Source: Rhodopseudomonas sp. BAL398
Lineage (GTDB): Bacteria > Pseudomonadota > Alphaproteobacteria > Rhizobiales > Xanthobacteraceae
DNA length: 64,000 bases
Direction: 5' to 3'
NCBI RefSeq assembly: GCF_033001325.1
Contig: NZ_CP133111.1
Coordinates: forward strand, 1,178,001-1,242,000
A model generated the notes under the pieces. The model ran no database searches. It was not told the DNA's origin and saw only the letters and a program-made list of their open reading frames with translations. Made by a program: the position numbers and the translations under genes. Below, piece by piece: positions 17,540-27,735 of the stretch; within the stretch, counting starts at the first letter, position 1; each line of letters starts with the position of its first letter.

Positions 17540-18313
17540 GTGCGGCAGGCAATCAAATCATTGGTGTTGGGACTGGCCGCGGCATCCGCGCTGGGACTGG
17601 CCTCGCCCTCATTCGCCGCCGATCTCGCCGCGCGTCCCTACACCAAAGCGCCGCCGATGCTGGCTGCGGTCTACGACTGGAGCGGCTTCTATATCGGCGC
17701 CAATGGCGGCTGGGCCTCGAGCCGGAGCTGCTGGGATTATGTCGGCAGCCCCACCGCGCGCGTCGCGGCGGTTTCCGAAGGTTGTCACGATGCCGACGGC
17801 GGCACCGCAGGCGGCCAGATCGGCTATAATTGGCAGACCGGCTCCTGGGTGTTCGGTGTCGATGCCCAGGGCAACTGGGCCGACCTGAAAGGCTCCAACG
17901 ATCCGGCGGCGCCGCTGCCTGGCACCACCAATCGCTCCAAGGTCGATTCCTTCGGCATGTTCACCGGCCGCATCGGCTATGCCTGGAACAACGCCCTGCT
18001 CTATGTGCGAGGCGGCGCCGCGGTGGTGCACGACAAATATGATTTCGGCTTTACCGGAGCTGCTGCGCCGCTGAGCACCGGATCGGAAACCCGCTGGGGC
18101 GGCACCGTGGGCGCCGGCGTGGAATATGGCTTCACCCCGAACTGGTCGGCCGCGATCGACTATCAGCATGCCTTCATGGGCAGCCGCGACGTGACCTTCG
18201 GCGGGTTCTTCCTGGCGCCGACCGGTGTGGTCGAAAACGTCAAGCAGGACCTCGATGTCGTCACCGCCCGGATCAATTATCGCTGGGGCGGTCCGGCGGT
18301 CGCGCGCTACTGA
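17540..18313 (+). CDS. Outer-membrane beta-barrel protein (Omp25/31-like), copy 2
   Basis: 257 residues from GTG 17540 behind GGGGAGAT. The signal peptide ends at SFA-ADLAA. YDWSGFYIGANGGWASSRSC opens the barrel, GYNWQTGSWVFGVDAQGNWA follows, and it closes with INYRWGGPAVARY. It is a clear paralogue of the protein at 13473; two extra cysteines (in SRSCW and EGCHD) in the first extracellular loop could form a disulfide absent from copy 1. Confidence 0.92.
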   Translation: MRQAIKSLVLGLAAASALGLASPSFAADLAARPYTKAPPMLAAVYDWSGFYIGANGGWASSRSCWDYVGSPTARVAAVSEGCHDADGGTAGGQIGYNWQTGSWVFGVDAQGNWADLKGSNDPAAPLPGTTNRSKVDSFGMFTGRIGYAWNNALLYVRGGAAVVHDKYDFGFTGAAAPLSTGSETRWGGTVGAGVEYGFTPNWSAAIDYQHAFMGSRDVTFGGFFLAPTGVVENVKQDLDVVTARINYRWGGPAVARY

Positions 18314-18338
18314 GCGGCTTTGATCTGATTTGAGTGCA

Positions 18339-18361
18339 GCAGGCCGGCCTCGTGCCGGCTT
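18339..18361 (+). terminator. Rho-independent terminator of Omp copy 2
   Basis: GCCGGC-CTCGT-GCCGGC forms a 6-bp GC stem extended by weaker outer pairs and followed by TTTGTTGT, 26 nt after the stop codon. It uses the same GCCGGC core as the terminator of copy 1. Confidence 0.7.
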
Positions 18362-18485
18362 TGTTGTGTGTGGGGGGCCGAGCGCGCTGGCTCGCGGCTG
18401 CCGCTCTGCCCTCGCTTGCGTTCCGCCCAGCCGTCTTGCCAAGAAATGGTTGATGGCTGCGACGCAGCACTGGCAATCGCCTCAC

Positions 18486-18500
18486 GTTCTTCCTATGTTC
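18486..18500. promoter_or_regulatory. Alphaproteobacterial SOS (LexA) box upstream of uvrA
   Basis: GTTCTTCCTATGTTC is an exact GTTC-N7-GTTC box whose right end is 83 nt before the uvrA ATG. Position and match support LexA repression of uvrA, as known in this class. Confidence 0.8.
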
Positions 18501-18582
18501 CAGACTTGAGCCAATTGGCGTCAGCCCCGGTTATCCGGCGATGCGCCCGAATGCGGCGCGTCGTTCGCGTCTGGGAATTCTC

Positions 18583-21663
<3,081 letters not shown>

Positions 21664-21666
21664 TGC

Positions 21667-23589
21667 TCACGTCGCAATATTTAATGTGGGATCATCGCGT
21701 GTTGAAAATTTACCAACGGTGAATTGCTCGTGGTCCAGATCGGGAGAAATCATTGCCGTCGCGTAGATGATTTGGTGTTCGACCTTGGCACTCTCGGAGA
21801 TGCGTAATATCTGATTTTGGAAATTGTGACTTCGCTCAGGCTCCATTCCCTTATCCTCTATCGTGTCGATCATTACGAAGCGTGGATGGCGGAATAGAGG
21901 GTCTTTGGTCGCTGCAGAAAAGAAGCCGAGGAAGAAGCTACTCTTCAGGACAACGCGCGAGCTGGCAGAAAAATAGGAATGCCCATCTACGCTTATCTTA
22001 TTGGATGCAAAATCGAACTGAATAGATTGCGCTGCTTCGAACGTATCCTGACGGCGCAGATCATTGTGAAGTAGCTCACGTATTTCATCAGCAATGATCG
22101 TATAGGCCTGACTTTTTCGCTTTTCTTGCGATGCCTTTAGGCGATCTGTGTCTGTTTTAAGTCGGTTGATCGTGTCGTTTAACTCGTCCTTCCTGCTGGA
22201 TAGTTGGTCAATCAGGCCAATGATTTCGGCCTTCTGATTCAGGTCTTCTAGCTGTCGATCTAGGTAACCCGTCTGTCGGTGGAGACTGCGTAGAGCTTCT
22301 CGCGCTTCGCTGGATGGAAGTCGTTGCAAAGTAACGAGCCGATCTGACGCGGCCTTCCATTCGCGCTCAAGCATAAGAAGTTTGCGATTCAGATCCCCTG
22401 TTCGACTTTCTCGATTCTGTTGCAGTAGCCTCGACTGCTTTAGCTGGAGGGCCACGTCATTGATCATTGCGACGATACGCGCTTTCAACCGTTCGGTGTC
22501 AAACGGTGATTTGCAGAGATGGCATATATGTCGATCCAATCTTTCGTCGGCCTCGATCGTTGCGTAGCATGCCGGACATGTTTCGAACTTCACGTCTCCC
22601 AGATGCGATGCAACGGATGAGGAGTCGTTTAACGCAGTAAGCTTGTTTTCGAGGGCAGATATAAAGGCGCTCGAATCTGCGATCGATAAATTGAGTGCGT
22701 CGCGCTCTTGGCGGACTGTGCCAAGCGCAATCTGTAAGCGCTGCACATCGTCATAAACAGCCTGCTGATTCCTTAGGGTTAACTCGTCTTGGGCTGATTG
22801 GGTGAAAAGAGCTTCCTCGGCGGCGTCAATTTTCGCCTGAATGGCGACTGCATCTTGTTCCAGTGATCGCCGCTGCTCAGCTATCCAGTCCAGTGTTAGG
22901 CTGTGACCCGTCTTCCCTAAAACAGAGAAAAGACTCTTCAGTTCGCCGCTTTTCGCGTCAAATTCGCGCGTCAACTCTCGAATCTTAACCTCGTTATCGT
23001 AGATGGCCGCCTCGTAAGCCCCGCAGAGCAGTCGGCCAATCGCGTCCCGGAGTTGTGGTGGATCGAAGCGGCTTTCAAATCGAAAGAGATCCTCCACGGG
23101 GCTCAGTTGATCTGCATATAACAACCTCAGGATTTGATGGATCGTCAAATTGCCAGAAACGTCTGCGGCGACCTCTGGGATCCCTAAGAGGCGAAATAAG
23201 GCCTGAGAGAAACTTTCAAAGTTGGCAGAGCGCCGATATGGATAGCGCAGCCAATCGGCATGAGGAGCAAACTTCGCGCTCTCATAGTCGCCACCGAAAA
23301 TCTCCATCGGTTGACCGGCTTGGCTAGAAATGTCGCGACTTAGAGTGGCCGGATTGCCGTTGATGCGGACTTCAACGACTACACGTGAACACAGCAAGGC
23401 CGTCTCGCTCCAAGCTGCCAAGTCGCCGCCAAGGCCGTAAAATATGAAGTTGAGAATTGTGGATTTTCCAGACGAATTCTCACCGCGTATGACGTTCACG
23501 CCCTGGTGAAACGTCTCATCGTAGGCGATGAACGAGTTACGCTCGACTACGAGGCGCGTAACCAAAAGCGTGGGCTCATACCGGATCAT
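21667..23589 (-). CDS. SMC/Rad50-like ATPase with zinc finger, ABC-3C system ATPase component
   Basis: 640 residues. Walker A GENSSGKST (36-44) follows an N-terminal beta sheet (MIRYEPTLLVTRLVVERNSF). Long heptad-rich coiled-coil arms (about 195-325 and 365-530) flank a zinc site with C338-x2-C341 and C356-x2-C359 (CPACYATIEADERLDRHICH), like a Rad50 hook. Near the C-terminus, HPRFVMIDTIEDKGME supplies Walker B. The architecture matches the ATPase of ABC-three-component conflict systems; RecN and Rad50 themselves differ in their hook and flanking domains. It is the last gene of a leftward four-gene operon and overlaps the middle-component gene by 14 bp. Base composition is visibly AT-richer than the neighbours, suggesting transfer. 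Confidence 0.85.
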   Translation of the reverse strand: MIRYEPTLLVTRLVVERNSFIAYDETFHQGVNVIRGENSSGKSTILNFIFYGLGGDLAAWSETALLCSRVVVEVRINGNPATLSRDISSQAGQPMEIFGGDYESAKFAPHADWLRYPYRRSANFESFSQALFRLLGIPEVAADVSGNLTIHQILRLLYADQLSPVEDLFRFESRFDPPQLRDAIGRLLCGAYEAAIYDNEVKIRELTREFDAKSGELKSLFSVLGKTGHSLTLDWIAEQRRSLEQDAVAIQAKIDAAEEALFTQSAQDELTLRNQQAVYDDVQRLQIALGTVRQERDALNLSIADSSAFISALENKLTALNDSSSVASHLGDVKFETCPACYATIEADERLDRHICHLCKSPFDTERLKARIVAMINDVALQLKQSRLLQQNRESRTGDLNRKLLMLEREWKAASDRLVTLQRLPSSEAREALRSLHRQTGYLDRQLEDLNQKAEIIGLIDQLSSRKDELNDTINRLKTDTDRLKASQEKRKSQAYTIIADEIRELLHNDLRRQDTFEAAQSIQFDFASNKISVDGHSYFSASSRVVLKSSFFLGFFSAATKDPLFRHPRFVMIDTIEDKGMEPERSHNFQNQILRISESAKVEHQIIYATAMISPDLDHEQFTVGKFSTRDDPTLNIAT

Positions 23590-24097
23590 AGCGATACTCC
23601 AGAAGCCCAGTTCGATCTTTCAGACCATCCTTTCCTAAGAGCGTGTAGGTCGATCCCAGCACGGACAGAAAGTTGATGAGATTGGAATCAGCTTGATTGA
23701 CATCGCTAATTCGTTCGGCGATCCGTAATGGCGGCTCCTTGACCATCGTCATCACTTCGCCCATCGACCAACGTTCGCGAGCTATGAAGTTTTGATCCGC
23801 CAATGTGTCCAAGGCCGCAATTTGCATGGGCTCCATACGCGAAAATAGGATGCGGTCCTCTGGTTGTTCACCATAGGGCTTTGAGGCGGCATATGCCTTG
23901 GAGAGAGATTTATACTTTCGGTCCTGAGGTTTGAGACGGATGCCTTCGATTCGGAAGGGAAAGAGGAGATAAAAATCCAGCATCCGAGCGAGGTCACGGG
24001 GAACGGGGCCAATGCACTCAAAGACATCGCGTAGCCGCAGAAATCGGAATATGGCGTGGAAGGGGTCGAGGGCTGGTTCAAAGGTCAGCTGAATCAT
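23576..24097 (-). CDS. ABC-three-component system middle component (MC5-like)
   Basis: 173 residues. The opening MIQLTFEPALDPFHAIFRFL, followed by RLRDVF, resembles the DP(F/Y)HxIFR start I associate with middle-component type 5 of ABC-3C systems; assignment to MC5 is from memory of that pattern. The rest is mostly helical (MARMLDFYLLFPFRIEGI-like core, then EPMQIAALDTLADQNFIARE). It overlaps the upstream gene by ATGA and the ATPase gene by 14 bp, so the three should be made together. It probably bridges the ATPase and the third component. Confidence 0.7.
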   Translation of the reverse strand: MIQLTFEPALDPFHAIFRFLRLRDVFECIGPVPRDLARMLDFYLLFPFRIEGIRLKPQDRKYKSLSKAYAASKPYGEQPEDRILFSRMEPMQIAALDTLADQNFIARERWSMGEVMTMVKEPPLRIAERISDVNQADSNLINFLSVLGSTYTLLGKDGLKDRTGLLEYRYDPV

Positions 24098-24654
24098 TTG
24101 TGCCACCGGATAAAGCACTGTTCCGCGAGCCAATAGATCATGCCCATCGCCGTGCTATGATTGATGGTGAAAACTGCTCCTCCACACTCGCCCACGGTAG
24201 GAACTACGATGTGTTCTTTCACGATTTGATTAATCTGAATCCTGGTCAGCAACTCGATCTGAGGATGGACGAACTGATTGAATTCATAGTCTGTCTTAGC
24301 CAAAAGGTATGCGAATATTTCTTGGGCCGAGGCATAAAGCGACCACTTCTCTAGTAGCTTTGCGAACAGCTCCTTCTTTTCTAGTGCGTCATAATATTCA
24401 TCGTCGCGGTTCCCGGCCTTAAGCTTGGCCTCCAGACCGTCAATTCCATCCCTAGAGCGGCGCGTATGGAAATGAGCCAAGGCCTCGACGGTGTGGCGGA
24501 TCTGGCAATTTTGCTCAATTTCGGCCTGCAACTTGGTCAGCAATTCCTCAACGACGCCAAGCCTACGATCCCCATGAAAGTGGTTCTCAATCTTATCCCT
24601 GCCGACAATATCGCCGTCCGCTGAAGCATCGCGTTGATCGACGAAAGGTCCCAT
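24094..24654 (-). CDS. ABC-three-component system C-terminal component with N-terminal GDIVGRDK tag
   Basis: 186 residues from ATG 24654. The N-terminus MGPFVDQRDASADGDIVGRD carries the tag also found in the neighbouring 71-residue membrane protein. The C-terminal half (KWSLYASAQEIFAYLLAKTD...IVVPT...NHSTAMGMIYWLAEQCFIRW) matches the conserved ABC-3C terminal domain ending in G-M-I-Y-x-L-x-x-x-C-x-I-x-W. The frame is open 33 codons further upstream, but that would overlap the preceding gene and precede the tag. In these systems the third component is thought to carry or recruit the effector. Low-GC character is shared with the operon. Confidence 0.75.
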   Translation of the reverse strand: MGPFVDQRDASADGDIVGRDKIENHFHGDRRLGVVEELLTKLQAEIEQNCQIRHTVEALAHFHTRRSRDGIDGLEAKLKAGNRDDEYYDALEKKELFAKLLEKWSLYASAQEIFAYLLAKTDYEFNQFVHPQIELLTRIQINQIVKEHIVVPTVGECGGAVFTINHSTAMGMIYWLAEQCFIRWHK

Positions 24655-24673
24655 GATTAAAAGCCAGTTGGAA

Positions 24674-24889
24674 TTAGTCGCGACGTGTAGTGGTGGTCGT
24701 CGTTTTGTCTCGGCCCACGAGATCCCCACCTGCGGATGATCTGCGCTGATCAACGTTATTACCGCTGCCGCTAACCCGAATCTTACGAGTTATCCGGAGA
24801 GTTAGCAGTGACCCTCCAACTGCACCGCCCACCAAGCCACCTAGGAAACTCCATATTTCAGATGCGTGATTTGTTAAAAGGTCGCCCAT
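24674..24889 (-). CDS. 71-residue membrane protein with GDLVGRDK tag, putative fourth ABC-3C component
   Basis: One hydrophobic, glycine-rich helix (EIWSFLGGLVGGAVGGSLLT, residues 11-30) is followed by a basic stretch (RITRKIR) and the tag VDQRRSSAGGDLVGRDK (46-62), ending in Thr and Arg. Thirteen of 17 tag positions match the third component. It is the first gene of the leftward operon, 19 bp before the third component. I propose a membrane effector or anchor that meets the complex through the shared tag; this is inference. Confidence 0.65.
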   Translation of the reverse strand: MGDLLTNHASEIWSFLGGLVGGAVGGSLLTLRITRKIRVSGSGNNVDQRRSSAGGDLVGRDKTTTTTTRRD

Positions 24890-24998
24890 TGCCCAACCGA
24901 TTCGTTAAATAATTTAGAGTGTCGCCATGATGCACTCATGCCCCGGAGCAAGCAAGAGTTCTCCAGCATCTGTCTGCGCAGCCGCGGGTTGCAGATGC

Positions 24999-25226
24999 TC
25001 ATTCCGCCGCGATGATCGGATGGTTCGCCTGCCGCGCGGCGAAGGCCAGCACAGCGTCAATGTCGGCATTCTCCAGATAGGGATAGTCGCGCAGGATTTC
25101 GTCGCGCGACGCGCCCGCGGAAAGCTGGCCGAGAATGTCGGCGACGCTGATCCGTAGGCCGCGAATGCAGGGGCGGCCGTGGAGCACGTCCGGATCGATC
25201 ATGATGCGCGAGAGCAGGTCCGACAT
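24999..25226 (-). CDS. DUF433-family protein (antitoxin-like)
   Basis: 75 residues: MSDLLSRIMIDPDVLHGRPC, IRGLRISVADILGQLSAGAS and ILRDYPYLENADIDAVLAFA. This is the complete DUF433 HTH domain, whose members usually pair with a PIN-like DUF5615 toxin encoded directly downstream. Here the downstream 100 nt (24890-24998) contains no toxin, so the gene is an orphan or has lost its partner. Confidence 0.85.
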   Translation of the reverse strand: MSDLLSRIMIDPDVLHGRPCIRGLRISVADILGQLSAGASRDEILRDYPYLENADIDAVLAFAARQANHPIIAAE

Positions 25227-25662
25227 CGAACACCTCTAAACCAAATACAGCATTTGTCGGCGTGGTTGTCAGCCGGGCCCGGCAGAGCCCAGTCCGCCGG
25301 CCTCACCCGCTTCGCGATCTCCGCGCCCTTCTCCCGCTCCACCACGCGGATGCCGTATGAGATGCCGTGGGTTTCGCTGCGCTCAACCCACGCCACCAGC
25401 CTGCTTCCACGGACAGGTGAACCAATGCAGGGGCATTGACGACCAAGGTTGCATGGACGGTGGAAAATCTCCGCAGTCCGGGCAAGGTGAATTGCATGGC
25501 ATTGATGAAAGAGGTCGTCATCCAAACGCCATTGCCCCACGTTTCCCCTCACACCAGCCGTCCGGTTCTACCGCCACGTCCGTCTGACCGTCTCGCCGGG
25601 CCTCATTCGCTCGCGCCGGTGTTGCGTTCCATATTGTCGATGCGCCGACCGGAGATCCCCCA
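25227..25662. other. Gene-poor stretch
   Basis: No convincing gene is visible. The minus-strand open frames here owe their apparent coding to a repeat (WVERSETHGI-like translation at 25357-25400). The stretch holds one family C palindrome and the promoter and GGAGA ribosome-binding site of the gene at 25663. Confidence 0.5.
25367..25391. repeat. Family C palindromic repeat, copy 1
   Basis: GTGGGTT-TCGCTGCGCTC-AACCCAC, a short interspersed palindrome that in one frame reads WVERSETH, a pattern seen repeatedly in Rhodopseudomonas and Bradyrhizobium intergenic DNA. A related copy is at 26177. Confidence 0.65.
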
Positions 25663-26148
25663 ATGAAGCTCAAACTTGCCGTCGTGATGCTCGCCGCAAG
25701 CCTGCCGCTCGCATCGATGGCGTTGGCCCAGGGCGCCCCGCGAGCCGACGTTGCGGTGATCGATGCCTGTCTGCAGACCGCGGAGGAAACCGGCGGTTTC
25801 GGCGGCGCGTGCGTCGGGCTCGTCGCCGACCCCTGTATCAAAGCCGCAGAGGGCGCAAATGACGACGTCGCCAAATGGAAAGCCTGCGCGGCGCGCGAAC
25901 TCGCCATCTGGACGCAGAAGACCAAAGCTGCGCTCAAGCAGGTTCAGGCCGGCGGGTTCGCCGACGTGACCCAGGCGGTCAAGGAATCCGAGAAAAATTT
26001 CGCCGCGTCGCGTGATCGGTTCTGCACGGCCTTCGACAAGATCGAGCCCGGCATGTACCGGGGAAGCGCGAGCTACTGCCGCCTGCGCGAAACCGCGAAC
26101 CGCGCGCTAAGCCTGATCAAGCTCGGCGCCGCGGTCAACGAGCACTGA
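25663..26148 (+). CDS. Exported LprI-like (DUF1311-type) protein
   Basis: 161 residues. Signal peptide MKLKLAVVMLAASLPLASMA is cleaved before LAQG or AQGA. Cysteines are spaced as in the lysozyme-inhibitor LprI/DUF1311 family (DACLQTAEETGGFGGACVGL, DPCIKAAEG, KACAARELAIWTQ, RFCTAF, SYCRLRET). The WxxxxxAxEL core is visible. It is probably a periplasmic disulfide-bonded protein. Lysozyme inhibition itself is not established for most members. Confidence 0.75.
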   Translation: MKLKLAVVMLAASLPLASMALAQGAPRADVAVIDACLQTAEETGGFGGACVGLVADPCIKAAEGANDDVAKWKACAARELAIWTQKTKAALKQVQAGGFADVTQAVKESEKNFAASRDRFCTAFDKIEPGMYRGSASYCRLRETANRALSLIKLGAAVNEH

Positions 26149-26176
26149 TCCCTTTGGCGAGCGCGCAGCGCGTAGG

Positions 26177-26202
26177 ATGGGTTGAGCGCTTGCGAAACCC
26201 AT
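26177..26202. repeat. Family C palindromic repeat, copy 2
   Basis: ATGGGTT-(12 nt)-AACCCAT within GGATGGGTTGAGCGCTTGCG. Further imperfect repeats of CTGCGC follow to about 26300. The whole block 26160-26310 is repeat-derived and has no gene of its own. Confidence 0.6.
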
Positions 26203-26332
26203 GCTGCGCAAGCAAACGTAGCAAGCATCAGCGCAGCGACATGCGGGGTTTGGTGGCGCGACGCGGTCCCGCCTATCGCTGCGCTCATGCGGGCTACCGC
26301 GCCCCACCAATCGATCTCATCAAAAATCCTGT

Positions 26333-26360
26333 TTGACAAATCGTCACCATTGATTATATT
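26333..26360 (+). promoter_or_regulatory. Near-consensus sigma-70 promoter
   Basis: TTGACA, 16 nt, TATATT: a full -35 hexamer and a good -10 hexamer, rare in this GC-rich DNA. Expected transcription start is near 26367. It lies 540 nt before the channel gene and directly before a GC-rich structured stretch. Confidence 0.65.
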
Positions 26361-26366
26361 CCTAGT

Positions 26367-26560
26367 CGTCCTGTCCGTGAGGGGCGCTGCTCGAGGGCGC
26401 TTGGCAAGCGGGACAGAGCGGCGGCCTGGGCAACCAGGCGGGCCGCTGCCCGGCGTAGCCATTTGGCGAAGCCGGGTCGACGCGGCGTCCCGCGCCGGCG
26501 TCTCGCAAGCGCCGCCCGGGAGGCTTGGGGTCCCCGTCCGAGCCCACTACGAGGCTCTGC
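26367..26560 (+). ncRNA. Candidate structured RNA or long leader of the channel gene
   Basis: Immediately after the strong promoter the sequence folds by eye into consecutive stems. CTGTCC (26371) pairs GGACAG (26411) around an inner GCGC stem. AGCGG (26417) pairs CCGCT (26443), enclosing CCTGG-GCAA-CCAGG, a GNRA-capped hairpin. CCCGGC (26449) pairs GCCGGG (26471). No reading frame with homology crosses it. It does not match 6S, SRP, RNase P or tmRNA landmarks that I know. It is either a small RNA or the 5' leader of the gene at 26900; its 3' end is uncertain. Confidence 0.45.
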
Positions 26561-26899
26561 GACTTGTTAGTTCGCTGGACGCGGGGCGGGTGAACGGCGG
26601 GAAACCGTCGGGATCAGGCGGTGCAAAGCATCGCGCCCGTCCCCGGAAGCACGGGCCTGAGGCCGAAAATCGCCGCGGTGGGCGCGCCGATCGGGCGACG
26701 CGCGGTCGGCTTCGTCGAAGCGGATCGCGAGACACCACCACACCCAGCGCCGGACGGCGCGCCCCCGCCCCTCCTCGCGCAGGGGGTGCAAAACTCGGAC
26801 TCGATCGAGTCGCGAGATGGCGCAGGCCTGTCCGGAACGGCTTTTGGCGCATCGGGATTTGCCATTGCGGCGGCGGCGCGAAACAGGCCTATTGGCACC

Positions 26900-27676
26900 A
26901 TGACGTTGCAGAATCTCACAGCCACCATCCGCGAACTCTATGAAGGCGCCAGTTCGCGCGGCGTCGTATTCCGCTATGCGCTGCTCGGCTTCGACATCGT
27001 CACCGTGCTGTTCATCGTCGGCACCTCGTTCCTGCCGTCGCACGACACCGTGGAGGCGCTGGATCTGGTGTTCGGGGCGCTGATCCTGATCGATTTCGCC
27101 GCGCGGATGCTGATCAGCCGGCAGCGCTGGCGCGAATTCACCAAGCTGGCGACCTGGACCGATGTGGTGGCGATCATCTCGTTCCTGGCGCCTTTGGCCG
27201 GCGAAGGCGGCGGCTTCCTGCGCATCCTGCGCACGCTGCGGGCACTGCGCGACTATCAGATGCTGGTGCGGCTGCGCTCGGACAGCCAGTTCTTCCGGCG
27301 CAACGAGGAAGTCATCATCGCCGTCACCAATCTGGCGGTATTCATTTTCGTGATGACGGCGATCGTCTACGAGACCCAGAAATTCCGCAACGGGCAGATC
27401 GGCAATTATGCCGACGCGCTGTATTTCACCGTCACCGCGCTGACCACGACCGGCTTCGGCGACATCACCCTGCCCGGCACAACGGGGCGGCTGATCAGCG
27501 TGGTGATCATGATCTTCGGCGTCACGCTGTTCTTCAATCTCGCCCGCGCTTTGCTGAGCCCCAGCAAGGTGCGGTTTCCCTGCCCGGTCTGCGGCCTGCA
27601 GCGCCACGATTCCGACGCGGTGCATTGCAAGGCCTGCGGCACCCTGATCAATATTCCCGACGAGGGGCTGGATTAG
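26900..27676 (+). CDS. Voltage-gated potassium-type channel with C-terminal zinc ribbon
   Basis: 258 residues from ATG 26900; the longer upstream frame is repeat and structured RNA. Six membrane segments are present. The S4 helix carries arginines every third residue (R108, R111, R114, R117 in FLRILRTLRALRDYQ). The pore filter is TTTGFGD (182-188), a GFG variant. The cytosolic tail has a zinc ribbon C228-x2-C231...C243-x2-C246 (FPCPVCGLQ, HCKACGTLI). It conducts K+ or related cations in the inner membrane. The zinc-ribbon tail could sense redox or metal state (inference). Confidence 0.88.
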   Translation: MTLQNLTATIRELYEGASSRGVVFRYALLGFDIVTVLFIVGTSFLPSHDTVEALDLVFGALILIDFAARMLISRQRWREFTKLATWTDVVAIISFLAPLAGEGGGFLRILRTLRALRDYQMLVRLRSDSQFFRRNEEVIIAVTNLAVFIFVMTAIVYETQKFRNGQIGNYADALYFTVTALTTTGFGDITLPGTTGRLISVVIMIFGVTLFFNLARALLSPSKVRFPCPVCGLQRHDSDAVHCKACGTLINIPDEGLD

Positions 27677-27735
27677 CCGCGGATCGGTCCGGCGTTGCGC
27701 GCCGTGGATCAGCGGCCATGATCAACGGCCTTGGG

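Noticed and set aside
21667-23589. Chromosomal RecN or Rad50/SbcC
   Set aside because: Length, a mid-protein CxxC/CxxC pair, and tight coupling to the middle and third components fit ABC-3C better. No SbcD nuclease gene is adjacent.
25199-25552. Minus-strand frame containing WVERSETHGI
   Set aside because: This peptide is the translation of an interspersed palindromic repeat, not a conserved protein.
26367-26560. tRNA, RNase P RNA, 6S RNA or tmRNA
   Set aside because: No cloverleaf with a T-loop, no RNase P core (GGAAAGTCCGG), and no tmRNA tag or 6S-type long bubble could be found by eye.
26182-26943. 253-codon plus-strand frame upstream of the channel gene
   Set aside because: It passes through the repeat block, the promoter and the structured stretch, and its end overlaps the channel start in another frame. 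Composition is repeat-like.
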